Made by a program: the position numbers and the translations under genes
From: Candidatus Gastranaerophilales bacterium
GTDB lineage: Bacteria > Cyanobacteriota > Vampirovibrionia > Gastranaerophilales > Gastranaerophilaceae
DNA: 64,000 bases
Assembly: GCA_910587055.1 (NCBI GenBank)
Contig: CAJUKY010000005.1
Coordinates: 1 to 64,000 of the forward strand
Direction: 5' to 3'
The notes under the pieces: generated by a model
The model's database searches: none
Told to the model about the DNA's origin: nothing
Seen by the model: the letters and a program-made list of their open reading frames with translations, nothing else
Part shown: piece by piece, positions 16,369 to 25,345 of the stretch
Layout: the number at the start of each line of letters is the position of its first letter
How positions within the stretch are numbered: the first letter of the stretch is position 1

Positions 16369-17157
16369 TTGAAAATAGCAGTGTGTGTAAAACAGGTTCC
16401 TGATACTAATGATGTTAAATGGAGCGAACAAAATACAATTATAAGGGAAGGGCTTATAAATATTATCAACCCTTATGATGAATACGGAATTCAAACAGCT
16501 CTTGAAATTAAGAAAATAAACCCTGATTCTGAAATTATTCTTTTATCCATGGGGCCCGTATGCGCTAAAGAGGTACTTGAATATGGCCTCAGCATGGGGG
16601 CGGACAGGGCGGTGCATCTTTGCGATAAAAAATTTTCAGGCGCAGATACAATAGCCACAAGTAAAACTCTTGCCTGCGCCGTAAAAAATGTTATTAAAGA
16701 CGTTGATATTATAATAACCGGACAATTTGCAATAGACGGAGATACTGCACAAACGGGACCTTGCCTTGCACAGCATTTAAATCTGCCTGTTTTAACATAT
16801 GTAAAAAATATCTTGGATGCGGATGATAAAAATGTGGTTGCAAAATTGGACAGAGAAGATGAAATTGTTACCACAGAAGTAACCGTGCCTTGCGTTTTAT
16901 GTGTTTTAAAAAATAATTTAAAAATAAAAAACCCGAATATTGAAGATTATATAAAGGCTCAAAATAAAAAAATTGAAGTTTTAAACCTTGAAGATACAGG
17001 AATAGAGTGTGATGAAGCAGGTTTAAAAGGCTCCCCAACCTTTGTTCAAAGGGCTTTCCGCCCTGAAATTAAAAGATGGGTAAGAAAAGTTAAATATAAT
17101 TATGCAAAAGAAATTTTATCTGATATAAGGGAAGAAAATGGCGAAGAAATCCGATAA
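16369..17157 (+). CDS. etfB: Electron transfer flavoprotein, beta subunit
   Basis: A 262-residue EtfB: MKIAVCVKQVPDTNDVKW, IINPYDEYGIQTALEIKK, GADRAVHL, the ADTIATSKTLA stretch and the AMP/FAD-interface GQFAIDGDTAQTGP are family hallmarks. The TTG at 16369 is favoured over a GTG at 16360 because AAGGTG then sits at proper spacing. It overlaps etfA by 20 bases. EtfAB passes electrons between acyl-CoA or similar dehydrogenases and a quinone, or bifurcates them in anaerobes; no dehydrogenase gene is adjacent to decide which. Confidence 0.95.
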   Translation: MKIAVCVKQVPDTNDVKWSEQNTIIREGLINIINPYDEYGIQTALEIKKINPDSEIILLSMGPVCAKEVLEYGLSMGADRAVHLCDKKFSGADTIATSKTLACAVKNVIKDVDIIITGQFAIDGDTAQTGPCLAQHLNLPVLTYVKNILDADDKNVVAKLDREDEIVTTEVTVPCVLCVLKNNLKIKNPNIEDYIKAQNKKIEVLNLEDTGIECDEAGLKGSPTFVQRAFRPEIKRWVRKVKYNYAKEILSDIREENGEEIR

Positions 17158-18217
17158 AAAAAATAAAAAAGAACAAAAAGAAATAAATGAAACAAAAGAA
17201 GAAAAGGAAATAAAAGAGATTTTTGTTCTGACACAGACAATTCAAACCAACGGCGAATTAAAATTTCATAATGTAAGCTATGAACTTTTAAACGCGGCGC
17301 AGGATTTAGCTTCAAAATTTTCCGAAAAGCAGAAAGTTTCCGCTGTTGTCGCTTCAAATGAAGATTTTGGCAGCATAAAAAATTCTTTGTATGAAAACGG
17401 AGCCGATAAAATTTATCATATAAAAAATGAAAAAATGACTGATTATATGGAAATTGCAAAAGGGATAGAAGAGCTTTGCAAGCTTAAAAATCCTGAAATA
17501 TTTTTATTTCCGGCAACAAACATCGGAAGAAGCATCGCCCCTTTAATAGCATCAGCATTAAATACAGGGCTCACGGCAGACTGCACCAAACTTGAAATTA
17601 CAACATTTAAGGATGAAAAAAAACTTGCTTCGACAAGACCCACATTCGGCGGGCAATTAATGGCAACAATTCTGTGCAAAAATAAACCCCAGATGGCAAC
17701 CGTGCGTCCTTCCGTTTTGCAAAAAAGAACGGATATTTATAAAAATGATGGTGAATTTGAGGAATTTATTCCGAATTTTGAAAATTATGAAAGCCGTGTA
17801 AAAATTTTAGCCCGCGAAATTAATAAAAATAAATTTTCTTCGGAACTTGAAAATGCTTCAATAATTGTTGCAGGCGGCAAAGGTTTAAAAAATGAAGAAA
17901 ACTTTAATAAATTAAGAAAATTTGCAAAACTCACAGGTGCGGCATATGCAGGCTCCCGCGGGGCTGTAGATGCAGGCTTTATTGATAAAGACCATCAGAT
18001 AGGCCAGACAGGAAAAACCGTTGCGCCGAAAGTTTATATTGCTTTCGGTATTTCAGGTGCAATTCATCATTTAACGGGAATAAATAACGCACAGAAAATT
18101 ATTGCGATAAACACTGATGAAAACGCTCCAATTATTGAAAATTCAGACATTGCAATAATTGATGATGCCTCAAAAGTTCTTGATGAGCTTCTGGAAGAAC
18201 TTGAAAAAGAAGATTAA
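17138..18217 (+). CDS. etfA: Electron transfer flavoprotein, alpha subunit
   Basis: A 359-residue EtfA. The FAD-binding C-terminal domain is clear: SRGAVDAGFIDKDHQIGQTGKTVAPKVYIAFGISGAIHHLTGI. The N-terminal domain carries FLFPATNIGRSIAPLIA. The first 28 residues are an unusual Lys/Glu run (KKSDKKNKKEQKEINETKEE), replacing the short start typical of EtfA. It is probably a flexible tail; I see no ferredoxin cysteines in it. AAGGGAAG precedes the ATG. Its stop overlaps the stop of convergent dnaJ. Confidence 0.95.
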   Translation: MAKKSDKKNKKEQKEINETKEEKEIKEIFVLTQTIQTNGELKFHNVSYELLNAAQDLASKFSEKQKVSAVVASNEDFGSIKNSLYENGADKIYHIKNEKMTDYMEIAKGIEELCKLKNPEIFLFPATNIGRSIAPLIASALNTGLTADCTKLEITTFKDEKKLASTRPTFGGQLMATILCKNKPQMATVRPSVLQKRTDIYKNDGEFEEFIPNFENYESRVKILAREINKNKFSSELENASIIVAGGKGLKNEENFNKLRKFAKLTGAAYAGSRGAVDAGFIDKDHQIGQTGKTVAPKVYIAFGISGAIHHLTGINNAQKIIAINTDENAPIIENSDIAIIDDASKVLDELLEELEKED

Positions 18218-19314
18218 TTATCTTTTGTTTCAAGGGTTTGAAGCTTCTTATAAAGCTCGATTTCGTTGCTTGAAATAGTTTTTGGAAGCACAATCAAAAT
18301 TTTAACGTTTAAATTTCCTGCTCCGCCTTCTTTTTTGGGAAGCCCGAGGCCTTTTAATCTTAAGAGCTTTCCGCTGCTTGTTTTTTCAGGAATTGTAATT
18401 GTAACTTTACCGTCCGGTGTTTCAACTTCTTTTTTTCCGCCGAGAACAGCTGTTGCAGGAGTAATTTCAACCGTTTTTATTAAATCATCCCCGTCAATTG
18501 TAAAATTCGGGTCTTTAATTTTTACGGTTAAGTATAAATCTCCCTTATTGCCGTAATCATCGCTTCTGCCTTCGTTTTTAAGCCTGATTTTCTGCCCTTC
18601 TTTTACAAATTTGGGTACTTTAACGGATAAATTTTTTAAATTCCTTTCAATTCCGGAGCCTGCACAGTGAGAGCAAAAACTGCCGCTTGAATGATTTCCG
18701 CCGCAATATCTGCATTTTTGATAATCCGTTACGGTTATATTCTTTGTGCCGCCCGTCATTACATCTTTTATATTTAAAATAAGATTTTGATTTATATCAA
18801 GATTTTCTCTCTGCGCACTATTAGGGTTATCCCGCCTTTTTGAAGAAGTTCTGGGGTCTGAACCCATACTTGCTCCGCCCATATTGGAATAAAATCCCTG
18901 CCCGCCGCCGAACATATCATTTGTAAATCCCCTGCCGTAAGAGGTCTTGGCACCGCCCCCCATTAAATCGCCGAATATTGCACTGAAAAAGTCTGAAAAT
19001 CCGCCTGCATTGCCGCCTCTTGCACCTGCATTTGCAAACTGCGAAAAATCAAACCCTGCAAATCCGCCTTGAGAAGGGTCAAAATCTGCTCCGTTTTGAA
19101 ACCCTGAACCCAGCATATCGTATCTCTGGCGTTTTTCTTTATCCCCCAGAACTTCATATGCTTCATTTATATCTTTAAATTTTTCTTCCGCCCCTTTTTC
19201 TTTATTTACATCGGGGTGATATTTGCGCGCAAGCTTTCTGTAGGCTGATTTTATCTCAGCCTCTTTTGCATCTTTTTTTACGCCTAAAATTTCATAATAA
19301 TCTTTGTATTTCAT
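18214..19314 (-). CDS. dnaJ: DnaJ-family Hsp70 co-chaperone with reduced zinc finger
   Basis: A 366-residue J-protein. The J domain (1-70) has the HPD motif in ARKYHPDVNKEKG. Residues 71-150 form a Gly/Phe-rich linker. The zinc region is shortened: only two CxxC units (CRYCGGNHSSGSFCSHCAGSG) instead of the four CxxCxGxG repeats of classical DnaJ, enough for a single zinc site. The C-terminal substrate domain (KVPKFVKEGQKIRLKNEG ... TVKIKDPNFTIDGDDL) is normal. It stimulates DnaK; with one zinc site it sits between types A and B. No dnaK or grpE adjoins. Confidence 0.92.
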   Translation of the reverse strand: MKYKDYYEILGVKKDAKEAEIKSAYRKLARKYHPDVNKEKGAEEKFKDINEAYEVLGDKEKRQRYDMLGSGFQNGADFDPSQGGFAGFDFSQFANAGARGGNAGGFSDFFSAIFGDLMGGGAKTSYGRGFTNDMFGGGQGFYSNMGGASMGSDPRTSSKRRDNPNSAQRENLDINQNLILNIKDVMTGGTKNITVTDYQKCRYCGGNHSSGSFCSHCAGSGIERNLKNLSVKVPKFVKEGQKIRLKNEGRSDDYGNKGDLYLTVKIKDPNFTIDGDDLIKTVEITPATAVLGGKKEVETPDGKVTITIPEKTSSGKLLRLKGLGLPKKEGGAGNLNVKILIVLPKTISSNEIELYKKLQTLETKDN

Positions 19315-19412
19315 ATTTTTATATTAAATTAAAATATTTATAACTTTTGTATTTTTAATAATTTATTAATAATTGTCATAAATTTTATCCGCCGGATGGG
19401 GCAGAAAAAATA

Positions 19413-20264
19413 TTAATGGCGTTTTTTATATCTTTTCCCTTCCACCTCATGCACATTTTCTATCGCAATAAAAGCTGAAGGGTCAATTGCACTTACCGTT
19501 TCTTTTATTTTCGGGATTTCAATTTTTGTAATAACACAATACACCATTTTTTGTTTAGCCCCTGAATATCCGCCTTCTGCGCTTAAATATGTAACGCTTT
19601 TATCGAGGTTTTTCATAATAGCCTTGCCCACCTGCTCATATTTTGCACTCATAATGAAAACGGATTTTGCTTCGCTCATACCCTGCAGCACAAGATCAAT
19701 CGCACGGGCCGCAATAAAGTATGTAATAGCGGAATACATTGCCTTATCAGGGCTGTATACAAAACCTGCGGCAAGAAAAATAAATATGTTAAAAAACATT
19801 ACAATTTCACCGACCCCGAAAGGATACCTTTTAGCAATGTTTATTGCCATAATTTCCGTACCGTCAAGCGCTGCATTACTTTTTAATACAATACCGACCC
19901 CGGCGCCCAGAATAATTCCGCCAAAAATTGCCGCAAGCAAAGTATCATTTGTAAATTCATAATGCGTTTCCAAGAAAATTTCAGAAAAAACAGATAACAG
20001 AATAACCCCGTAAAACATAAGAAAAACAAACATTTTACCGAATTTTTTAAACGCCATAACAATAAAAGGCAGGTTTAAAACAATTAAAAACAAACCTAAA
20101 GGCAGTTTGGTTAAATAGCTTGCCATAATTGAAATACCGACAACACCGCCGTCGATTACTTCTCTCGGGATTAATATGCATTCAAGCGCAAATGCTGCAA
20201 TTAAACAGCCGAATGCTATAAAAATCATTCTTAAAAATAAAGTTTTAAAAAAATTTTTATCCAT
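19413..20264 (-). CDS. YitT-family membrane protein
   Basis: A 283-residue protein with five or six N-terminal membrane segments (FIAFGCLIAAFALECILIPREVIDGGVVGISIM is the DUF161-type repeat start) and a C-terminal cytoplasmic DUF2179 domain (KSVFIMSAKYEQVGKAIM ... YCVITKIEIPKIKETVSAIDPSAFI). The function of the family is not established. I take the ATG at 20264; a further ATG at 20228 is possible. The start is only 22 bases from the ATG of the divergent solute-binding gene. Confidence 0.88.
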   Translation of the reverse strand: MDKNFFKTLFLRMIFIAFGCLIAAFALECILIPREVIDGGVVGISIMASYLTKLPLGLFLIVLNLPFIVMAFKKFGKMFVFLMFYGVILLSVFSEIFLETHYEFTNDTLLAAIFGGIILGAGVGIVLKSNAALDGTEIMAINIAKRYPFGVGEIVMFFNIFIFLAAGFVYSPDKAMYSAITYFIAARAIDLVLQGMSEAKSVFIMSAKYEQVGKAIMKNLDKSVTYLSAEGGYSGAKQKMVYCVITKIEIPKIKETVSAIDPSAFIAIENVHEVEGKRYKKRH

Positions 20265-20286
20265 GGTTTTATGATAAAATAAAAAA
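20265..20286. promoter_or_regulatory. 22-bp divergent promoter region, overlapping -10 boxes
   Basis: On the plus strand the extended -10 TG-A-TAAAAT (hexamer 20275..20280) ends six bases before the ATG at 20287. On the minus strand TATCAT (20271..20276) ends six bases before the ATG at 20264. The two boxes overlap, so the promoters should exclude each other and both mRNAs would be leaderless. Confidence 0.5.
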
Positions 20287-21081
20287 ATGAAAAAAGTAAT
20301 CCTTTTATTATTAATATGTTTTTCATCTCTGTGTTTAACGGGATGCACTTCAAAAGAGCCTAAAGACCTGCTTTCAAAAATTAAATTAAAAAATAAAATA
20401 GTAATAGGCATAAAAAATGATTCCAAACCTTTCGGATATATTGAAAACGGTGAATTGAAGGGTTTTGATGTTGATATTGCAAAAAGTGTTTCAAGAAGGC
20501 TTTTAGGGGATACAACGGGTGAATTGATAGAATTTATATATGTAACCCCCGAATCAAGAATTATAGACTTAAATTCAAGCAAAGTAGATATTATAATTGC
20601 AACAATGAGCGTTAATGCTAACCGCTCGCATGTTGTTGATTTTACGGCTCCTTATTTTGTAGCAGGACAGGCGCTTCTGGTTCCTGACGGTTCAAAAGTT
20701 AACTCAATGGAAAGCCTTAACACAAGAAGGGTCGGGATAATTTTAGGCACAACAGGTGAAAGAACTATAAGACAGCTTGCCCCGAATGCCACAATAATAG
20801 GTAAAAAAACCTATGATGACACATTTAATCTGCTGAAAGAAAGCAAGGTGGATGCAATCCTTGCGGACGACAGCATTTTATACGGTTTTATTATGGATAA
20901 AAAAGGATATAAAATCCTCCCTGCAAGATATACAAAAGAATACTATGCAATTGCACTCCGTAAAGGAAAAGAAACAGAATCTTTAAAAGAAGAATTAAAT
21001 AAACATCTTGATTATATGCAGCAATCAGGAAGACTAAACAGAATAAAGGAAAAGTGGATTCCAAATTTACATATAAACTGA
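20287..21081 (+). CDS. Amino-acid-type ABC transporter solute-binding lipoprotein
   Basis: A 264-residue family-3 periplasmic binding protein. A lipoprotein signal (MKKVILLLLICFSSLCLTGC, lipobox LTGC with Cys20) is followed by KIVIGIKNDSKPFGYIENGELKGFDVDIAKSV and the DIIIATMSVNANRSHVVDFTAPYF motif that shapes the ligand cleft, then GTTGERTIRQ and a C-terminal basic segment. No permease or ATPase is adjacent, so it is an orphan binding protein. The conserved Arg/Asp residues suggest a polar amino acid ligand. The mRNA is probably leaderless. Confidence 0.9.
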   Translation: MKKVILLLLICFSSLCLTGCTSKEPKDLLSKIKLKNKIVIGIKNDSKPFGYIENGELKGFDVDIAKSVSRRLLGDTTGELIEFIYVTPESRIIDLNSSKVDIIIATMSVNANRSHVVDFTAPYFVAGQALLVPDGSKVNSMESLNTRRVGIILGTTGERTIRQLAPNATIIGKKTYDDTFNLLKESKVDAILADDSILYGFIMDKKGYKILPARYTKEYYAIALRKGKETESLKEELNKHLDYMQQSGRLNRIKEKWIPNLHIN

Positions 21082-21135
21082 AAATATGTTATAATTCCCT
21101 TAAAAATTGATGGATATTTAAGATAGGGAAAATAA

Positions 21136-23247
21136 ATGAACACAAAAACAAGAAACGCATTCTGGGAAGGTTTATTCTGGATAATACTTATTGCAGGCAT
21201 TTATATGTCTTTCGGAGTTTATGCAAAAGGCTCGAAGTCTATATACATAGGGCTTATTGCGGGAATTATGGCGCTTTTATTCGCCGCAATAAAAACCGCT
21301 AAAATAATGTCTAAAAATAAAGGCTCAGACACTATGGCAGCTATTTCAAACCATATTTATACAGGAGCCATGGCCTTTTTAAAAAGAGAGTACAAAATTT
21401 TATCATGTTTTGTTGTTATCGTTGCAATTTTAATTGCAGTATTTTTAAACATAAAAACATCAATCTGTTTTCTTTGCGGTGCATTTTCATCCGCCCTTGC
21501 AGGATTTATCGGAATGAGTGTTTCAACAAAATCAAATTCAAGAACGGCACACGCTGCGGGAAAATCTTTAAATAAAGCATTCAGAATAGCATTCAACGGC
21601 GGTGTTGTAATGGGTATGACAGTTGTAGGCCTCGGGCTTTTCGGGCTTACACTTCTTTATTTAATATTTAAAGATTATGATATTATTAACGGTTTTGCAC
21701 TGGGTGCAAGCTCAATTGCCTTATTTGCACGTGTTGGCGGCGGAATATTTACAAAGGCGGCTGATGTCGGTGCGGATTTGGTAGGCAAAGTGGAAGCGGG
21801 AATTCCTGAAGATGACCACAGAAACCCTGCCGTTATAGCCGATAATGTTGGCGATAATGTTGGAGATGTTGCAGGAATGGGCGCAGACCTTTTTGAATCT
21901 TATGTGGGTTCAATAATTGCGGCAATTACCCTCGGGGCTTTATGTTTAAACCTTATGGGTGCATTTTTGCCCATTATCATAGCTTCAATCGGAATTTTTG
22001 CTTCAATCATAGCTGTTTATTTTGTAAGAACAAAAGAAAACGGAAATCCTATGCTTTCTCTTCAGATAGGCACAACAGGAGCGATGCTTCTTGTTCTTGC
22101 AGCTTCATACTTCTTTATAAAAAGCTGGTTCCATGATTTAGGCGCAAACGGCATTTTCTTTGCAATCTTAATTGGTGTTATTGCAGGTACTTTAATCGGA
22201 TATTTAACCGAATATTTTACATCATATAATTTCAGCCCTGTTAAAAACATAGCAAAATCAACAGAAACAGGAACCGCTACAACCGTCATTTCAGGGCTTG
22301 ATATCGGTATGCTCTCAACATTCTTCCCGATGGCAATAATAAGTATCGCTACAATCAGCGCATTCCTTGTAATAGGCGGAATGGAAAGCTACACGCTCGG
22401 AGTTTACGGCATAAGCCTTGCAGCTGTAGGAATGCTTTCAACGGTAGGAATAATTGTTGCAGTTGATGCTTACGGCCCGATTTCAGATAACGCGGGCGGA
22501 ATTGCCCAGATGGCAAATCTTGATAAAGAAATAAGAGAAAGAACCGATAAACTGGATTCGGTCGGAAATACAACCGCAGCAATAGGAAAAGGCTTTGCTA
22601 TAGGCTCGGCCGCTCTTACATCGCTTGCTCTTTTATGCGCTTATGCAACGGTTGTAAATCTTTCAGATATTGATATTTTAAACCCGTTTGTAACCTCCGG
22701 TATATTATTCGGCGCAGGTCTTCCTTTCTTGTTCTGCTCTTTAACAATGGGCGCTGTAGGCCGTGCGGCAGGAAAAATGGTAAATGAAGTAAGACGCCAG
22801 TTTAAAGCAAACCCCGGTATTATGACGGGTGAATGCCAGCCTGATTATAAAAAATGTGTAGATATCTCAACAAAGGCCGCTATTTTGGAAATGCTTCTGC
22901 CGGGTATTCTTGCGATAGGCACTCCGCTTGTTGTGGGGCTTGGAACTGCCGCACTCACAAATAAAATAATCGGAGCGCAGGCACTGGGCGGTATGCTTAT
23001 GGGTGCAATTGCAACAGGAGTTTGTCTTGCAATTATGATGGCAAACACGGGCGGTGCATGGGATAACGCTAAAAAATACATTGAAGAAGGCCATTTCGGC
23101 GGTAAAGGTTCAGCCCAGCATGCAGCAAGCGTTGTGGGCGATACTATCGGCGATCCTTTCAAAGATACCTCAGGCCCTTCATTAAACATTTTAATAAAAC
23201 TTATGACCATTGTGTCATTAGTCTGTGCGACATTGTTTATTGGCTGA
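21136..23247 (+). CDS. hppA: Membrane-bound ion-pumping pyrophosphatase
   Basis: A 703-residue integral membrane enzyme that couples PPi hydrolysis to H+ and/or Na+ export. The catalytic block is intact: DVGADLVGKVEAGIPEDDHRNPAVIADNVGDNVGDVAGMGADLFESY, plus DAYGPISDNAGGIAQM and the C-terminal GGAWDNAKKYIE ... DTIGDPFKDTSGPSLNILIKL. The signature GNTTAAIGKGFAIGSAALT has Ala where K+-independent enzymes carry Lys, which indicates the K+-dependent class. About 16 membrane segments. TATAAT with TG one base upstream (near 21087) and AGGGAAA before the ATG serve it. It supplies energy conservation suited to fermentative life. Confidence 0.96.
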   Translation: MNTKTRNAFWEGLFWIILIAGIYMSFGVYAKGSKSIYIGLIAGIMALLFAAIKTAKIMSKNKGSDTMAAISNHIYTGAMAFLKREYKILSCFVVIVAILIAVFLNIKTSICFLCGAFSSALAGFIGMSVSTKSNSRTAHAAGKSLNKAFRIAFNGGVVMGMTVVGLGLFGLTLLYLIFKDYDIINGFALGASSIALFARVGGGIFTKAADVGADLVGKVEAGIPEDDHRNPAVIADNVGDNVGDVAGMGADLFESYVGSIIAAITLGALCLNLMGAFLPIIIASIGIFASIIAVYFVRTKENGNPMLSLQIGTTGAMLLVLAASYFFIKSWFHDLGANGIFFAILIGVIAGTLIGYLTEYFTSYNFSPVKNIAKSTETGTATTVISGLDIGMLSTFFPMAIISIATISAFLVIGGMESYTLGVYGISLAAVGMLSTVGIIVAVDAYGPISDNAGGIAQMANLDKEIRERTDKLDSVGNTTAAIGKGFAIGSAALTSLALLCAYATVVNLSDIDILNPFVTSGILFGAGLPFLFCSLTMGAVGRAAGKMVNEVRRQFKANPGIMTGECQPDYKKCVDISTKAAILEMLLPGILAIGTPLVVGLGTAALTNKIIGAQALGGMLMGAIATGVCLAIMMANTGGAWDNAKKYIEEGHFGGKGSAQHAASVVGDTIGDPFKDTSGPSLNILIKLMTIVSLVCATLFIG

Positions 23248-23267
23248 AATTAAGTTAAAAAACATAT

Positions 23268-23696
23268 GTGGCTGTAAAAAACGAAAAATTTTTAATACAA
23301 ACAAAAGGATTTAATGACATCATTGACATTACATTAAAAGTTAGTGATGTCATTAAAAATTCCGCACAAATTCATGATGTTAAAAACGGGGTAGTACATA
23401 TATTTGTACAGGGCTCTACCGCAGCTTTAACCACGCTTGAATATGAACCGGGACTTATAAAAGATATTCCTGAAATTCTGGATGAATTAATCCCTAAAAA
23501 CAGGGGTTATAAACATGATAAAACATGGCATGACGGAAACGGATCTGCACATATCAGGGCATCATTTTTAGGAAGCAGTGTAACGATTCCTTATGTAAAC
23601 GGCGAAATGGAGCTCGGACAATGGCAGCAAATTGTTCTGATTGATTTTGATAACAAACCCCGCACCCGCAGCGTTATTGTACAGGTAATTTATTAA
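23268..23696 (+). CDS. YjbQ/UPF0047-family protein
   Basis: A 142-residue protein matching the UPF0047 family: FVQGSTAALTTLEYEPGLIKDI, HDKTWHDGNGSAHIRASFLGSSVTIPYVNGEMELGQWQQIVLIDFDN are the conserved segments with the His/Asp/Glu residues of the putative active site. The start is a GTG; an overlapping ATG two bases earlier is out of frame and stops at once. No ribosome-binding site is obvious. For E. coli YjbQ a weak thiamine-phosphate-synthase-like activity has been reported; the role is otherwise unknown. Confidence 0.88.
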   Translation: MAVKNEKFLIQTKGFNDIIDITLKVSDVIKNSAQIHDVKNGVVHIFVQGSTAALTTLEYEPGLIKDIPEILDELIPKNRGYKHDKTWHDGNGSAHIRASFLGSSVTIPYVNGEMELGQWQQIVLIDFDNKPRTRSVIVQVIY

Positions 23697-23716
23697 GTAT
23701 TATTATATTAAAATCC

Positions 23717-23725
23717 TGATATAAT
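23717..23725 (+). promoter_or_regulatory. Extended -10 promoter of the aminopeptidase operon
   Basis: TG-A-TATAAT at 23717..23725, about 28 bases before the ATG at 23753; no strong -35 box is seen, as is usual for extended -10 promoters. Confidence 0.55.
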
Positions 23726-23752
23726 AAATTTATCAGCAAAACGGGTGTCATT

Positions 23753-25345
23753 ATGAATAAAAATGATTTAATTAAAAACTTAAATGATAATGAATACATT
23801 TTATTAAAATCAAAAGATGATTTAACTTTTGAACACGATAAAAGCACTCCGCTTTATGAATTAACAGGTTTTTCGGGCACTGCAGGCGAAGCTGTTATTA
23901 ATAACAAAGGAAAAATAACCCTCTTTGTTGACCCCAGATACCATATTCAGGCAGAAATTGAAACAAAAGACAAAAATATCACCGTTATAAAAATGGATAT
24001 GAAAACAAGTTTTACGGACGCACTCAAGAAATATCTGCCTGAAAAAAGTACACTTTACATTCCTTCAAAATCCACAAGGCTTGCTTCTTTTAAGGTATAT
24101 AAAAAAAATTTAACAAAAATAAATATAATTCCTTACGATACGGAAGATAAATTTGCCGCACGGGCAGAAATTGAACAGGTAAATCCTGAAATAACAGGTA
24201 TTTCTTATGATAAAAAAATCGAAAAATTAATCCGTGCAATAAAAGGACAAAATATCTTTATTTCAAGTATGGAAGATGTTTCATATCTTTTAAATTTAAG
24301 AAGCTACCAAACACCTGAAACATCTGTTATTAAAGCAAAAATGCTTATTTTAAACGATGAAATAATTGTGTTTTCAAATGATAAATTGCCCGTCCTTAAA
24401 GGGGTTAAAATTTATCCCTTTAATAAAATGAAATCAATTTTATCAAAAATCAATGAACCTGTTTTGATTGATGAAAATACAATTTCTTTATACGATTTTA
24501 ACCTTATTAAAACCCCGAAAGCCTTGAAGCGGAATCCTGCAGCAAAAATGGCTTCCGTTAAAAATAAGGCTGAAATTAATCATTATAAAAAAGCCTTTAA
24601 AAAGCTTGACTGTGCTCTTTATGCCTTTAAATCAAAAATTCAGGCAGGATTATCCGAATTTCAATTAAAGGAAATTTTTGAAAAAGAATTAATTAAAGCG
24701 GGGGCAAAATGTACAAGTTTTAAAACCATCCTTGCAATAAGCGAAAATTCAAGCTCCATCCATTATTCAAACTATGATAAAAAAAGAATTTTAAAAGAAG
24801 GGGATACAATCCTGCTTGATTGCGGAGGGTATTATGAAGGAGGCTATGCAACAGATATAACAAGGGTTTTCCTTTGCGGAAGCAAGACAAAAGATAAGGT
24901 AAAAGAGGTTTATACAGCAGTTTTAAAAGCGCAATTAAACTGTTATTTTACGGATTATGAAACAACAAAAGTGCATGATGACCTTGCAAGAAAGCTTTTG
25001 AAGAAATACGAAAAAGAAGGATTTTTATTCCCGCATTCTTTAGGACACGGGGTGGGCATCCCTGTACATCAAGCCCCGCCGACTTTAACACCAAATCCCA
25101 AATATGATAAAAAACTAAAAAACAATATGGTATTTACAATTGAACCGGGGCTTTATAAAGAAGGAGAATTCGGCATAAGGCTTGAAAATACTGTATATTT
25201 TAACGGCGGGAAAAAAATTACGTTTTCAAAATTCCCTTATGAAGAAAATTTGATAAATTATGATATGCTGAATAAAAAAGAACGAAAATGGCTCGAAAGC
25301 TGGCAGGATATGGCAAAAAAGAATATTGAGGATACAAAGTGTTAG
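23753..25345 (+). CDS. pepP: Xaa-Pro aminopeptidase (M24B)
   Basis: A 530-residue cytosolic metallopeptidase that removes N-terminal residues preceding proline. There are two creatinase-like N-terminal domains followed by the pita-bread catalytic domain with all five metal ligands visible: Asp in LLDCGGYYEGG and YATDITRVF, His in HSLGHGVGIPVHQ, Glu in FTIEPGLYKE and Glu in IRLENTVYF. The length matches the longer, AMPP1-like forms. Its end overlaps the start of the downstream methyltransferase by seven bases. Confidence 0.93.
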   Translation: MNKNDLIKNLNDNEYILLKSKDDLTFEHDKSTPLYELTGFSGTAGEAVINNKGKITLFVDPRYHIQAEIETKDKNITVIKMDMKTSFTDALKKYLPEKSTLYIPSKSTRLASFKVYKKNLTKINIIPYDTEDKFAARAEIEQVNPEITGISYDKKIEKLIRAIKGQNIFISSMEDVSYLLNLRSYQTPETSVIKAKMLILNDEIIVFSNDKLPVLKGVKIYPFNKMKSILSKINEPVLIDENTISLYDFNLIKTPKALKRNPAAKMASVKNKAEINHYKKAFKKLDCALYAFKSKIQAGLSEFQLKEIFEKELIKAGAKCTSFKTILAISENSSSIHYSNYDKKRILKEGDTILLDCGGYYEGGYATDITRVFLCGSKTKDKVKEVYTAVLKAQLNCYFTDYETTKVHDDLARKLLKKYEKEGFLFPHSLGHGVGIPVHQAPPTLTPNPKYDKKLKNNMVFTIEPGLYKEGEFGIRLENTVYFNGGKKITFSKFPYEENLINYDMLNKKERKWLESWQDMAKKNIEDTKC

